A stretch of 64,000 nucleotides of DNA from Paenibacillus caui (GTDB taxonomy: Bacteria; Bacillota; Bacilli; Paenibacillales; Paenibacillaceae). This document shows positions 27,985 through 36,505 of the stretch, piece by piece; position 1 is the stretch's first letter; each line of letters begins with the position of its first letter. A program made the position numbers and the translations under genes. The DNA is taken from positions 1 to 64,000 of the forward strand of contig NZ_JAIOGQ010000002.1 of NCBI RefSeq assembly GCF_019904135.1, in the 5' to 3' direction. The notes under the pieces are model-generated. The model searched no databases and was not told the origin of the DNA. It saw only the letters and a program-made list of their open reading frames with translations.

Positions 27985-28017
27985 TAAAAGAAAGGAGCCA
28001 ACATGGGTGATGGCTCC
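27985..28017 (-). terminator. Terminator between copZ and copA
   Basis: GGAGCCA / TGGCTCC stem with a ten-base loop and TTTCTTTT tail on the minus strand. Read-through plus the separate copA promoter would set the copZ:copA ratio. Confidence 0.8.
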
Positions 28018-28025
28018 GGATTCAA

Positions 28026-28226
28026 TTAAACGACTTCGTAACCTTGATCTTCGATAGCCTCTTTAATCGCTTCAAGCGAAACCGCTGTTTCGTCGTAATT
28101 AACCGCTACCGATTTGCTTTCAAGATCGACCTTGGCGGAAGCGCCAAGATTGTTAACAGCACCTTCAACCGATTTCACACAATGTCCGCAGGACATGCCT
28201 TCCACTTGCAATGTAACATTTACCAT
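28026..28226 (-). CDS. copZ: Copper chaperone
   Basis: A 66-residue single heavy-metal-associated domain with VEGMSCGHCVKSVEGAV (CxxC at residues 13-16) and the closing IEDQGYEV. CopZ carries Cu+ to CopA. A GGAGGGG site precedes ATG 28226. It is the first intact gene of the copper cluster and lies 36 bases behind a broken csoR gene, in the usual csoR-copZ-copA order. Confidence 0.95.
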   Translation of the reverse strand: MVNVTLQVEGMSCGHCVKSVEGAVNNLGASAKVDLESKSVAVNYDETAVSLEAIKEAIEDQGYEVV

Positions 28227-28262
28227 CTGTACCCCTCCAATAAGTATTATGGATTTATTTCA

Positions 28263-28421
28263 TTAGTTTTTATCAATCAAATTTTTAACGCCTCTAATTT
28301 GGACCTCGATCGGCCTGAGTCTTGACACAAGATTCGACTTTATTTTATCCGAGTGATGACTTTTCCGTTCAGTCGCGGCGTCACAGCATTCAACATCCTG
28401 AAGAGTCATCTCATCGGCCAT
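28263..28421 (-). pseudogene. csoR: Truncated copper-sensing repressor (csoR remnant)
   Basis: A 52-residue frame with a very good AGGAGGTG site before ATG 28421. It reads ...HHSDKIKSNLVSRLRPIEVQIRGVKNLIDKN, matching the start of CsoR, where helix 1 reads 'RLKRIEGQVRGIxxMIE' and is followed by YCxDVL with the copper ligands. Here the frame stops right at that point, so the Cu-binding Cys, His, Cys residues and two of three helices are absent, and the conserved Gly of IEGQVRG is Val. It cannot be a working sensor. The upstream promoter and operator are intact. It was too short to stand out as a gene. Confidence 0.72.
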
Positions 28422-28442
28422 CTGCGTCACCTCCTCGACCTA

Positions 28443-28472
28443 AATATACAATACCCCCCATAGGTATGTCAA
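28443..28472 (-). promoter_or_regulatory. Promoter with embedded CsoR-type operator (csoR/copZ)
   Basis: On the minus strand TTGACA (28467-28472) and TATATT (28443-28448) are 18 bases apart. The spacer holds ATACCT-ATGGG-GGGTAT (28451-28467), the same 17-base palindrome as before copA with one mismatch. A repressor bound here would block polymerase. Confidence 0.75.
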
Positions 28473-28605
28473 TGGGATTTTCCATTTTTATCAATCATCA
28501 AATTCATATTCTGATGGAAAGCTAATTTCGCAACAACCTTGGGACAGAGCATTGCAACATTTCATTAACCTATACCGTCTGCATTTCAAAAGGACGGTGT
28601 TAATT

Positions 28606-29151
28606 TTGAGAAAAGTATTCATGCTGGCACTTCTTTTGATCTTACTCGCTCCAGCAAATAAATCGTCTGCTTTATCTTGCGCAGAAATTCCGTCGGTTGA
28701 GGAAGCTTATGAAAAATATGACGGGGTATTGATTGGTTATGTAGATGATGTCGTTCGTACGGATCAGAACAACAAAATCCATATCTTAGTTAAAAGAAGC
28801 TTTAAAGGCATCAAAGAAAATAAGCTCATTGTAGGAGAAGACATCACTTGGGGGGCATTTTGGGGGCCTAGTGAGAAGGGCGAGGAATATCTTTTTTTTC
28901 TAAGACAGAGTAACAATGAATGGGAAAATCCTTTATGCGCTCCAACCATGAAGGTTGCTGACGCATCAAAAGAGCTTGAATTTCTGAAAGATAAAGAAAT
29001 CACAATACAGAACACTCCTAGCCAAACTGAAGAACCAGTTTCAAGGGTTGAAGTAAAACCAGATTCCACCAGTTGGTGGATCATTGCCATGGTTACGGTT
29101 TTTTTGGGAGTTGTTGGTTATGCAATCTTTCGTTTCATACGGAGGCCGTAG
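28606..29151 (+). CDS. Surface-anchored TIMP/netrin-like domain protein
   Basis: About 181 residues starting at TTG 28606 (AGGACGGTG six bases before). A signal peptide ends near SSALS; the mature protein begins with Cys (SCAEIPSVEEAYEKYDGVLIGYVDDV) followed by a small beta-barrel-like region (KIHILVKRSFKG...GEEYLFFLRQ...NPLCAPTMKV) and ends with one membrane helix (WWIIAMVTVFLGVVGYAIF) plus basic residues. This arrangement fits tissue-inhibitor-of-metalloproteinase/NTR-like proteins of Bacillota, whose N-terminal Cys pairs with a later Cys. Its role outside the membrane is unknown. A 47-base piece of it (28868-28914) is repeated at 30424-30469. Confidence 0.65.
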   Translation: MRKVFMLALLLILLAPANKSSALSCAEIPSVEEAYEKYDGVLIGYVDDVVRTDQNNKIHILVKRSFKGIKENKLIVGEDITWGAFWGPSEKGEEYLFFLRQSNNEWENPLCAPTMKVADASKELEFLKDKEITIQNTPSQTEEPVSRVEVKPDSTSWWIIAMVTVFLGVVGYAIFRFIRRP

Positions 29152-29334
29152 ACCCGTGTCCTTGCCTAACTGCAAATACACCACATAAGAAAACACACTC
29201 ACCTCATATACGGTATTACTTACGCCCAAATAGTGTGATCCCTATTTCAATAAGATTTTTTGAGGCAACCTGAACAATATCAGCATACCCTACTGTAGGC
29301 GTTTATCCAAAAATGACTCGGGAAGGTGTTATAG

Positions 29335-29784
29335 TTGAGACAAAATGAAGTGTGGCAATCCGTTGCGACCGAATTATACCGAAGCCTGTATGGTGAACAG
29401 ATGGTATGCTCCATGAGCACACAATTGTTTCATGTTCCTGAAACGAAAGATTTGCCAGGAAATCTGGAAATGCACACGCATCTTGTTCCGGCTTCTTATC
29501 ATCGCGTAACTGCGGCCGGATCCGCACAGAGGCTGCTAAACGGCGAAAGCGCGCCATCCATTGTGGAGACGCTAGTTGCCTGCATACAAAACGCCGAACA
29601 GAGAGACCGCAACGTGTACGCCGGTTTGCAAACCATGAGGGACGCCGCCCCCGCTTCATTCAAACCATTTATAGAAAACATCATTCGCTGGGAGGATTAT
29701 ACGGAATATCATTTGCAAAATGCCAAACGCTTCGCTATATCAATCACCGGCTCAGCCGCATGGCAGGGACAACCACAATATTAG
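29335..29784 (+). CDS. Hypothetical protein
   Basis: A 149-residue soluble protein that I do not recognise. It starts at TTG 29335 with GGAAGGTG six bases before, so translation is well supported. The sequence is mostly helical with LPGNLEMHTHLVPASYHRV, then ESAPSIVETLVACIQNAEQRDRNVYAGLQTMRDAAPASFKPFIENIIRWEDYTEYHLQNAKRF, a pattern of amphipathic helices that could form a four-helix bundle (a ferritin-like or DinB-like fold is thinkable). No metal-binding signature is certain. No neighbour gives a clue. Confidence 0.5.
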   Translation: MRQNEVWQSVATELYRSLYGEQMVCSMSTQLFHVPETKDLPGNLEMHTHLVPASYHRVTAAGSAQRLLNGESAPSIVETLVACIQNAEQRDRNVYAGLQTMRDAAPASFKPFIENIIRWEDYTEYHLQNAKRFAISITGSAAWQGQPQY

Positions 29785-30102
29785 GAGTCCGTAAGAATCA
29801 TCATATGATGGGCTTGGACTATGAATAGGCCTAGTACCAGCGTACATTGTCTCCAAGTTCAAACATGAGAGATTACGCACGAGCAAATGATCGTAAGAGC
29901 GATATCGGCGGTGGGCAAACCGATCGACGTTTCTGACAAGCAGGAGTAACTGCCAGCGAAGTTTGCCGATTTCCAAGTCCCTAGTAGAAGAAATATCCCC
30001 CGCTTCTTCAATAAGAACCCCTTTCACCTTTAGATTCAATCATTGCCATTTCCAGCTCTATCAAAACAATACATTTAAAGCTATAAGTTTATCACAATGA
30101 GA
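29785..30102. other. Stretch without a supported gene
   Basis: A 95-codon minus-strand frame (30039 to 29752) begins at TTG with no good ribosome site and looks like low-order sequence. An overlapping 51-codon frame behind AAAGGGG is also possible. I see nothing else here; it may be decayed sequence linked to the truncated gene next door. Confidence 0.3.
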
Positions 30103-30135
30103 TAAAAAAGAAGCGCCCATGGGCAAGGGCACTTC
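30103..30135 (-). terminator. Terminator after the truncated 30201-30476 gene
   Basis: GAAGTGCCC / GGGCGCTTC stem (one G-T pair) with TTTTTT tail on the minus strand. It shows the remnant upstream was once the end of a real transcript. Confidence 0.8.
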
Positions 30136-30200
30136 CCGAGATCATTCTATTCGGATATTTATAGGAGTCGCGCTAATATCGACTCACCTGACTTCCCATC

Positions 30201-30476
30201 TCACGGTTTTACGGGTACGGCTTTGGTCTTAAAATCATCATAGTACCATGATTTATAACCGTCGATCGGGCGATCTTTGGCTCCCTCAATCGTCGTGGTG
30301 GTATCATACCAACCCTGGTCGCCACCGTAGCTGTAAGTGTTTGTCGCGTATTCGACAGGCACAAACATTCCGTAGTTGTGCTCGACGGTCAGCGCAACAT
30401 CTTCTTGAGTGACTTTACAGACTCTAGTGAGAAGGGCGAGGAATATCTTTTTTTCTAAGACAGAGTAACTAAACAA
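30201..30476 (-). pseudogene. C-terminal fragment of an unknown gene fused to a duplicated segment
   Basis: The 91-codon frame has two parts. Its first 20 codons are simply the antisense of the 46-base segment 30424-30469, a copy of part of the TIMP-like gene at 28868. The rest (KVTQEDVALTVEHNYGMFVPVEYATN...WYDTTTTIEGAKDRPIDGYKSWYYDD) looks like genuine protein with many Tyr and Trp, typical of an extracellular or sugar-binding protein, ending at a stop before a good terminator. No ribosome site precedes the frame. I read it as the tail of a gene cut by a rearrangement. Confidence 0.5.
30424..30469. repeat. Direct repeat of 28868-28914
   Basis: Forty-six bases match 28868-28914 in the same orientation, from CTAGTGAGAAGG to AGACAGAGTAAC, differing only in the length of a T run (seven here, eight there). 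The copies are 1.55 kb apart. Confidence 0.9.
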
Positions 30477-30500
30477 TCATGATCTCACGCTCGCAAACCT

Positions 30501-30520
30501 CAAAACTCGCTATATGCGAG
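30501..30520 (-). terminator. Weak terminator overlapping the stop of the DapA-like gene
   Basis: CTCGC / GCGAG hairpin with TTTTG on the minus strand, including the stop codon at 30510. Confidence 0.5.
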
Positions 30521-31454
30521 TCCCAGCATCACGCCCCAAATATTTTTGTGCCAATGATGCCGAAAACCCGTACAGCTGTCTTATTTCCAACAGATTTGTA
30601 GCTGTGAATTCGTTTACATTATTAGTCCGGATTGACGGAAATATAGGAACGCCTTCTATTTTCAGAAAATGCTTGGCATTCAGCGGATAAACCTGTCTTT
30701 CGATCAGCGACATGATCGACAGCGCGTTCATCAGTTCGTCGGCTTCGTCCGGAGCGTTCTTCCAATGCTGAAGCAACCACACATATAGTTCCGGATGAAA
30801 GTTGGCCATAACGCCGCTGTAGCCTTCCACTCCGATCTTCAGGGTTTCCAGCAGCGTGGCGGAATTAGCATTGTAAATTTTCAGATTTGTTCCTTGTACC
30901 GCCTCCAATTTGGCTTGAATATGGGCAACGTCGCAGCTTGTATCCTTAAGGAAATAAAATCTCCCCGTACCGGCAAAGCTCTTCAGCAGATCCGGCGAAA
31001 TCAGTCGCTTATACGGATAAGGGCACTCGTAGAAACCGAGGGGGATGTCATCCGGAATTTGCTCCAGCAGCTTATGCAAATTGTTTCTCCACACTTCGTC
31101 CGTTTCATGCTCAGCGGCCAGACGGTTTGTAATGAGAATGACGGCGTCTACTCCTGTATCGGCCATCTTCCGAATTTCTTCAGCCTGCTCCTCCAATGTT
31201 TCGGCTATGTGTCCCGAAGCAATGACAGGCACTCGTCCCGCAGCTTTTTCTTTGACGAATCCAACAAGCTTAAGCCGCTCCTCCTCCGACAGGAAGAACA
31301 TCTCACTGGATTGGCAGACGGCGAACAAGCCCTTCACGCCCCGGCCAATGTACCATTCCATCAGCTGCTCCAGGGCGTTGTAATCGATCTGGTTGTCCCG
31401 CGTATACGGGGTGAGCATAACCGGCCATACGCCTCCGGGAAAAGGTTTATTCAT
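30510..31454 (-). CDS. DapA/NanA-family class I aldolase
   Basis: A 314-residue (beta/alpha)8 Schiff-base aldolase of the dihydrodipicolinate synthase family. The active lysine is Lys170 in FYFLKDTSC and the conserved tyrosine lies in GFYECPYPYK. The loop that binds the keto-acid carboxylate, normally GTTGE, reads AVCQSSEM, so it is not a true DapA. Family members split or form 2-keto acids, for example sialate, 2-keto-3-deoxy-sugar acids or hydroxy-keto acids. It overlaps the kinase gene by four bases and is the last gene of the isomerase-kinase-aldolase operon; it probably cleaves an intermediate of that pathway. Confidence 0.85.
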   Translation of the reverse strand: MNKPFPGGVWPVMLTPYTRDNQIDYNALEQLMEWYIGRGVKGLFAVCQSSEMFFLSEEERLKLVGFVKEKAAGRVPVIASGHIAETLEEQAEEIRKMADTGVDAVILITNRLAAEHETDEVWRNNLHKLLEQIPDDIPLGFYECPYPYKRLISPDLLKSFAGTGRFYFLKDTSCDVAHIQAKLEAVQGTNLKIYNANSATLLETLKIGVEGYSGVMANFHPELYVWLLQHWKNAPDEADELMNALSIMSLIERQVYPLNAKHFLKIEGVPIFPSIRTNNVNEFTATNLLEIRQLYGFSASLAQKYLGRDAGTRI

Positions 31455-33121
31455 TCCGGCACCTCCGAACTTGTGCTCATTTTCTGCTGTTTCAGCTGCT
31501 GCATGAACGCGGGCGAATCGCGTCCAAAATAATCGTGAAGCTGCAAGTAAGCTGCATACAGTAGGTTATACAATTTCGCGTTTTTAGGATTTGGTTTATA
31601 GCTGTCTTCTTTCACTTTGGCCATATGCTGCGCCGCTTCGGCGATATTGTCCCACCCCCCGGCTGCGACCGCAGCGTACATGGCCGAACCTAAAGCGGTA
31701 ATTTGAGATGAATCGGCCACTTTGATTTCGTGGTTAAGGACATCCGCGTAAATTTGCATCAGCAGGTTGTTTTTTTGAGGCAGGCCGCCGCAGGCGAAAA
31801 TCTCATTGATGATAAGACCTGCGTCAGCAAAGGTCTCCAGTATTTTTCGAGTGCCAAAAGCGGTAGACTCCAGCATGCAGCGGTAGATCTCCTCCGGACG
31901 CGTTGCCAGCGTCAAGCCGACGATCAATCCGGACAGGTTGGCGTTCACCAATACCGAGCGGTTTCCGTTCCACCAATCCAGGGCAATCAGACCCGATTCG
32001 CCCGGGCATAGCCGGGAGGCTTGACCTTCAAGCCATTCATGAATTGATACTCCCTTTTTGACGGCTTTGTCCTGAACATATGAGGGGACCGCCTGATTCA
32101 CATACCAGGAGAAGGCATCCCCTACGGCGGCCTGACCGGTTTCATAGCCATAAAAGCCGGGAATAATGCCGTCTTCCACAACGCCGCAAATCCCTTCTAT
32201 CTCTTCTTCCCGGTCCGAAACAAGCATATGGCAGGTTGAAGTGCCCATCGACATGACCAGCTGTCCCGGCCGAACGGCTCCGACAGCGGGAACGGCGGCA
32301 TGGGCGTCAATAATGTTCACGGCAACTGCAGTGCCTGCCTTCAGACCCAGCCTAGCCGCCATCTCCTGCGTTAGAACTCCCGCTTTCGCACCGAGAGGCA
32401 GGATTTTGCCGCGCAGCTTCGTTTGCGCCGCGTTGGCAAGTCTTGGATCCAGCATGCTTAGAAAGTGAGGATCCGGATAACCTTCGCGTTTGCTCCACAG
32501 CGCCTTGAAACCGCTCGTGCTGCTGCTGCGTGACAATTCTCCCGTCAAACGGAAGACCATCCAATCCCCCGCTTCCAGCCAAAGATCAGCCGCTTCATAG
32601 ACTTCGGGATCATCCCGAAGCACCTCCAGCAATTTAGGGAACATCCACTCGGACGAAATCTTTCCGCCATACTGGTTCGGAAAATGCTCCTTACGGCTGG
32701 CTGCGAGCGCAGTAATTTCATCCGCTTCCGGCTGAGCGGCATGGTGCTTCCAAAGCTTCACCCAGCTGTGCGGGCGGTGCTTCCATTGTTCGTTCACGCA
32801 TAAAGGGATTCCGCTTCCATCTGTCGGCAAAATGGTGCACGAAGTAAAATCAATCCCTATCCCGATCACATCCTCGGGAAGAACATGCGCGGTATCCAAC
32901 ACTTCCGGGATGGAACGGTACAGGACCGCCAAATAATCTTCTGGATGCTGCAGCGACCAATCTTTGTCCAGGGGCGTCCCATCCGGCAGGCTCCGTTCCA
33001 GCACGCCATGCGGATAAGCGGTTACAGAGGAAGCCGCTTCTTTCCCTGTCCGCACTTCAACCAGCAGTACGCGCCCGGATTCCGTTCCAAAATCGACACC
33101 TATCGTATATTTTGAGTTCAT
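31451..33121 (-). CDS. Ribulokinase-like FGGY carbohydrate kinase
   Basis: About 556 residues, the length of AraB-type ribulokinases. The FGGY/ASKHA fold shows in IGVDFGTESGRVLLVEV at the start, GIGIDFTSCTILP, the catalytic aspartate region VNIIDAHAAVPAVG, VMSMGTSTCHMLV (phosphate 2) and the late FACGGLPQKNNLLMQIYADVL (adenosine site). It should phosphorylate a ketose made by the adjacent isomerase. AraB-type enzymes accept several 2-ketopentoses and related sugars, so the exact substrate is open. ATG 33121 follows AAAGGTGG. Gap to the isomerase gene is 28 bases. Confidence 0.88.
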   Translation of the reverse strand: MNSKYTIGVDFGTESGRVLLVEVRTGKEAASSVTAYPHGVLERSLPDGTPLDKDWSLQHPEDYLAVLYRSIPEVLDTAHVLPEDVIGIGIDFTSCTILPTDGSGIPLCVNEQWKHRPHSWVKLWKHHAAQPEADEITALAASRKEHFPNQYGGKISSEWMFPKLLEVLRDDPEVYEAADLWLEAGDWMVFRLTGELSRSSSTSGFKALWSKREGYPDPHFLSMLDPRLANAAQTKLRGKILPLGAKAGVLTQEMAARLGLKAGTAVAVNIIDAHAAVPAVGAVRPGQLVMSMGTSTCHMLVSDREEEIEGICGVVEDGIIPGFYGYETGQAAVGDAFSWYVNQAVPSYVQDKAVKKGVSIHEWLEGQASRLCPGESGLIALDWWNGNRSVLVNANLSGLIVGLTLATRPEEIYRCMLESTAFGTRKILETFADAGLIINEIFACGGLPQKNNLLMQIYADVLNHEIKVADSSQITALGSAMYAAVAAGGWDNIAEAAQHMAKVKEDSYKPNPKNAKLYNLLYAAYLQLHDYFGRDSPAFMQQLKQQKMSTSSEVPE

Positions 33122-33149
33122 GCTGCCCACCTTTCCGTATTCAGGCCCG

Positions 33150-34931
33150 TTAATAGAGGGGTCCGTATGCTTGACAAGCCCGGTAATCAGAAGTCATGCT
33201 ATCCTCGCTGCCAAAAGCGCTCCAGACGGCGGGCCGAAAAATATTGTCCTCGGCGACGTTGTGCATCGAAACGGGAATCCTCAGCATGGAGGAAAGTGTA
33301 ATAAAATCCCGTCCCACATGGCCATAACTAAGCACTCCATGATTGGATCCCCAATGGCGCATGACGGAATATACGTCCCGAAACGCGCCTTTCCCTGTCA
33401 AATTGGGAACAAAGAAAGTTGTCGGCCAGGTGACGTTGGTCCGCTTTGTAATCATGTCGTGAATGCCCGAAGGCAGTTCAATCGTATAGCCTTCCGCTAG
33501 CTGCAGCACCGGCCCCAAATGATCCACAATATTCAGCCGCGCCATCGTAACCGGCATTCCTCCGCCTGTTGTAAACTGTGTAGAGAAGCCTCCACCGCGG
33601 AAAAAATCGACGCCCGGACACCACTTGGTCGCATCAAGGCAGGCTTGCGCTTCCTCTTCTGTGATTTCCCAGAAAGGCTTCATCGCCGGCTTTCCGCCTA
33701 TTAGCTGCTTGCCAGTGCCATCAAGCGCTGCCGGCCCCGAGTTGGACAAATGAATAAAACCTTCGGAACCGGGCCCAGTCAGCCTTTGACCGGTCACGCG
33801 TTCGACGGCTTCCGGGCTCCAGTAAGTACGAACGTCCGCGAAGACTTGTGCTGCGTTGGTCAGCAAGTGACCGAACAGCATCGTCACAGCGTTAAGATTG
33901 TCGTTTTCGGTGGCAAGGATATAAGGCTCTCGAATGCCGTTCCAGTCGAATGAGGAAGAGAGGATGGCTTCCATGAAATCCCCGTTCGGCATAAAATCGG
34001 TCCACGCCCGCTGTCCTTGAAAGCCTGCGGCGATCGCATGATGCCCTAGAGCCTCTTCATCAAATCCTTTTTCGGCAAGCTTGGGATTGCCGACCATCAG
34101 ATCGCGGGCGATCAGCGCCATTTTTACGACAGTTTGCCAATCCTGCTCTAGTTGCTTATCAGCGCGTTTAAGCTCCGGAGGATTCACATCTTCTCCCGGG
34201 TTGCAGTTCGACCGTACCCACGCCAGTGCCCTCTCATATTCCTCTTCATCATAAATGTTCAGTTCTATCCTGCGAATGAATTCGCTCATGTCCACATATT
34301 CATTGCGCATGCCCAAATAGCGGCTAAAAAAGTCTTCGTTAACCACACAGCCGGCAATCCCCATGGATACAGAACCCATGGACAGATAAGATTTTCCCCG
34401 GATTAAGGCTGCAGCCAATGCTGATCTCGCAAATTGAAGCAGCTTTTCCTGAACGTCGGCCGGGATTGAAGAATCGTTCATGTCCTGGACGTCCTTGCCA
34501 TAGATGCTGAAAACAGGCAGACCTTTTTGATTGTGAGCGGCAACGGCAGCCGCCAAATAAACGGCTCCGGGCCGTTCTGTTCCGTTAAATCCCCATATGG
34601 CTTTAAGGGTAAGCCGATTCTGATCCAGAGTTTCCGTCGGGTAGCACCAGGAAGGTGTGACCGTGATCGTAATGTCAACGCCCTCACGCTTGAATTTCTC
34701 TTCGGTTTTTGCGGCTTCCGCCACACCGCCAATCGTGGAATCCGCAATGACGCATTCAACCGGGGAGCCGTCCGGATAGCGGATATGCTCCCTAAGCAAG
34801 TCGGAAACAGCTTTGGCAAGATTCATTGTGACTTCCTCCAAAGATTCACGAATCCCGCCCCTGCGTCCGTCAATCGTGGGTCTGATGCCGATTTTGGAAA
34901 AATGGCCACTCCAGCGATCATCTGCGCGCAT
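33150..34931 (-). CDS. fucI: L-fucose/D-arabinose isomerase-type aldose-ketose isomerase
   Basis: About 593 residues, matching hexameric FucI, which converts L-fucose to L-fuculose or D-arabinose to D-ribulose with Mn2+. Family stretches include [63 protein letters not shown], the metal-ligand Glu and Asp region ([31 protein letters not shown]) and the C-terminal [15 protein letters not shown] with the metal His. GGGAGAG stands before ATG 34931. First gene of a three-gene operon; a LacI-type operator lies 29 bases upstream. The partner aldolase is not the usual FucA, so the sugar may not be fucose. Confidence 0.88.
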   Translation of the reverse strand: MRADDRWSGHFSKIGIRPTIDGRRGGIRESLEEVTMNLAKAVSDLLREHIRYPDGSPVECVIADSTIGGVAEAAKTEEKFKREGVDITITVTPSWCYPTETLDQNRLTLKAIWGFNGTERPGAVYLAAAVAAHNQKGLPVFSIYGKDVQDMNDSSIPADVQEKLLQFARSALAAALIRGKSYLSMGSVSMGIAGCVVNEDFFSRYLGMRNEYVDMSEFIRRIELNIYDEEEYERALAWVRSNCNPGEDVNPPELKRADKQLEQDWQTVVKMALIARDLMVGNPKLAEKGFDEEALGHHAIAAGFQGQRAWTDFMPNGDFMEAILSSSFDWNGIREPYILATENDNLNAVTMLFGHLLTNAAQVFADVRTYWSPEAVERVTGQRLTGPGSEGFIHLSNSGPAALDGTGKQLIGGKPAMKPFWEITEEEAQACLDATKWCPGVDFFRGGGFSTQFTTGGGMPVTMARLNIVDHLGPVLQLAEGYTIELPSGIHDMITKRTNVTWPTTFFVPNLTGKGAFRDVYSVMRHWGSNHGVLSYGHVGRDFITLSSMLRIPVSMHNVAEDNIFRPAVWSAFGSEDSMTSDYRACQAYGPLY

Positions 34932-34959
34932 ACTTTTCTCTCCCTTCATGAATTGCAGT

Positions 34960-34971
34960 TATAACGATATT
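34960..34971 (-). promoter_or_regulatory. LacI-type operator before fucI
   Basis: TATAACGATATT has the same central CG and flanking AT pattern as the sites at 36189 and 36308. It lies between the probable promoter and the fucI start. Confidence 0.5.
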
Positions 34972-35132
34972 GCCAATATCAATTACAATCGGATGATGAA
35001 TAAAGCGGTTACAATAATGCGTAATGCAGGCTGCGTCATTCTCTGCCTGGCTCTGCGTGAGCTCTACAATGCTTATCAGGGCTGCGGCATAAATACATCA
35101 CGGATACTCCCCTCCCCTATTAGTCATCATAT

Positions 35133-36152
35133 TCATGGCTTTAGACAAGAGCCGCAGCTGTCCCGGTATACAAGCGATGTCTCATGAACAATGGCCACGG
35201 GCTCCTTCACTTTATGCTCAATCATGTCCATGACAATATCGACACACGAGTTGGCCATAGCGGCAACGGGCAGATTGACGGTGGTTAGCGACGGAATGGT
35301 AAAACGGGTCTGATCGTGATTGTCGTGTCCCACAATCTCGATATCCTGTGGGATGCGCACACCGAGTTCGTGGAGTGCGGCGAGTCCGCCGATCGCCATC
35401 GTCTCGCTCAGAAAGAACATTGCTGCCGGGAGCCGGCCGGTCAAAGCCATTTCTTTAACCGCCTTGTATCCGCCCTCTTCCGAGAAACAACCGTAAACTA
35501 TACTTCGATCCGGCAGGTATAGCCCTCTCTCCCATGCAGCATCTTTAAAACCGTTAAACCGAAGGTAGATCGCTTGGGAGGGGCTATCCGGCACAATCAT
35601 GCCGACGTGTGAATGCCCTTTGTCTGCAAACAGTTCTGCAACCTGCTTGCCTACCCCGTAGCTGTCAACGTAAACGCAGCTGTATTTCTCGGATTTTCGC
35701 TGATAAATGACGAGCGGAACCTTGACTTCGCTATTGTCAAGAAAGTCCAGATCCTCATCCGAGGCATTGGCAATGATGGCGCCGTTATAGCGCATTCCGG
35801 TCAGCAAGGAATCCACCTTGTCAAGACGCGAGTTCTCATAAGGCTGGATCAGCAGTTCAAATCTTTCAAGATCACCTGAAAGCTGGCTTTGTATTCCCTG
35901 TAGAAAAGGACTGATCAGGGATGCCCGCGAATCCAGCGTCCACAAAATGGCAATCACGGGAAGCAGCTCGCCTTTGCTTCTTAAGCGCCTAGCAGACAAG
36001 TTGGGGCTATACCCAACGCTATGAGCAATTTCCAGGATCTTGTTCTGGGTGGATTTGGATATTCTCATCAAGTCTCCTTTGCCGCTGAGGACAAAGGATG
36101 CCGTTCCGGGCGAGACGCCTGCCTTTGAAGCAATTTCTTTAATCGTTGCCAT
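35133..36152 (-). CDS. LacI-family transcription regulator of the fucI locus
   Basis: About 339 residues. The helix-turn-helix is ATIKEIASKAGVSPGTASFVLSG with the hinge helix SPNLSARRLRS, followed by a sugar-binding periplasmic-protein-like domain (HVGMIVPDSPSQAIYLRFNGFKDA, MAIGGLAALHELGVRIPQDIEIVGHDN, TRFTIPSLTTVNLPV). I start it at ATG 36152, which follows AGGAGCTG; the frame extends upstream to 36245 without function. An operator-like palindrome lies 37 bases before the start, so it likely represses itself as well as fucI and the divergent transporter. Confidence 0.9.
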   Translation of the reverse strand: MATIKEIASKAGVSPGTASFVLSGKGDLMRISKSTQNKILEIAHSVGYSPNLSARRLRSKGELLPVIAILWTLDSRASLISPFLQGIQSQLSGDLERFELLIQPYENSRLDKVDSLLTGMRYNGAIIANASDEDLDFLDNSEVKVPLVIYQRKSEKYSCVYVDSYGVGKQVAELFADKGHSHVGMIVPDSPSQAIYLRFNGFKDAAWERGLYLPDRSIVYGCFSEEGGYKAVKEMALTGRLPAAMFFLSETMAIGGLAALHELGVRIPQDIEIVGHDNHDQTRFTIPSLTTVNLPVAAMANSCVDIVMDMIEHKVKEPVAIVHETSLVYRDSCGSCLKP

Positions 36153-36188
36153 AAACTCAGCTCCTATAATCTGGGAAAAAGCGATAAC

Positions 36189-36200
36189 AATAACGTTATA
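36189..36200. promoter_or_regulatory. LacI-type operator before the regulator gene
   Basis: AATAACGTTATA, a near-perfect palindrome around CG, of the size bound by LacI-family half-helices. Confidence 0.55.
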
Positions 36201-36273
36201 GCTGCTCTTTTTTTCCAGCTTAATACAATTAAATGACGGCGTCAACGTAAGAAAAAAAAAGAATTTATTTTGT

Positions 36274-36320
36274 TTGACAGATCAAAAATTGCTTGTTATA
36301 AATTGGGTATAACGTTTTAG
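36274..36320 (+). promoter_or_regulatory. Promoter and operator of the MFS transporter gene
   Basis: TTGACA (36274-36279) and TATAAA (36297-36302) are exactly 17 bases apart. Immediately downstream TATAACGTTTTA (36308-36319) matches the operator motif. A repressor here would sit on the transcription start. The remaining part of the 353-base gap 36153-36505 holds a near-consensus cre site at 36442-36455 and no gene. Confidence 0.75.
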
Positions 36321-36441
36321 CATAACGATTAAGCCAGTTGTCCAACCTGAATGACCTTATCTTTTTGCCAAGCCAAATGTTTAAGGTTTGTGATATGCTT
36401 CCTAAAGGCGGTGATAACAGCCTGTTTCGTTCAGGTTAATT

Positions 36442-36455
36442 TGATAGCGTTTCCA
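36442..36455 (+). promoter_or_regulatory. Possible cre site (CcpA)
   Basis: TGATAGCGTTTCCA fits the cre consensus TGWNANCGNTNWCA with one mismatch. It lies between promoter and gene, a position typical for roadblock repression by glucose. Confidence 0.45.
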
Positions 36456-36505
36456 TTATTCGCAGGCGCTCTATTTCCCCAAATTTGATGAGGAGGATAG
36501 CAAGC

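Noticed and set aside
29752-30039. A 95-codon minus-strand frame
   Set aside because: TTG start without a ribosome site, overlap with the end of the plus-strand gene, no family resemblance and low-order composition.
35060-35125. A 20-codon minus-strand frame behind a GGGAGGGGAG site downstream of the LacI gene
   Set aside because: Too short, no conserved features; the purine-rich run may be chance.
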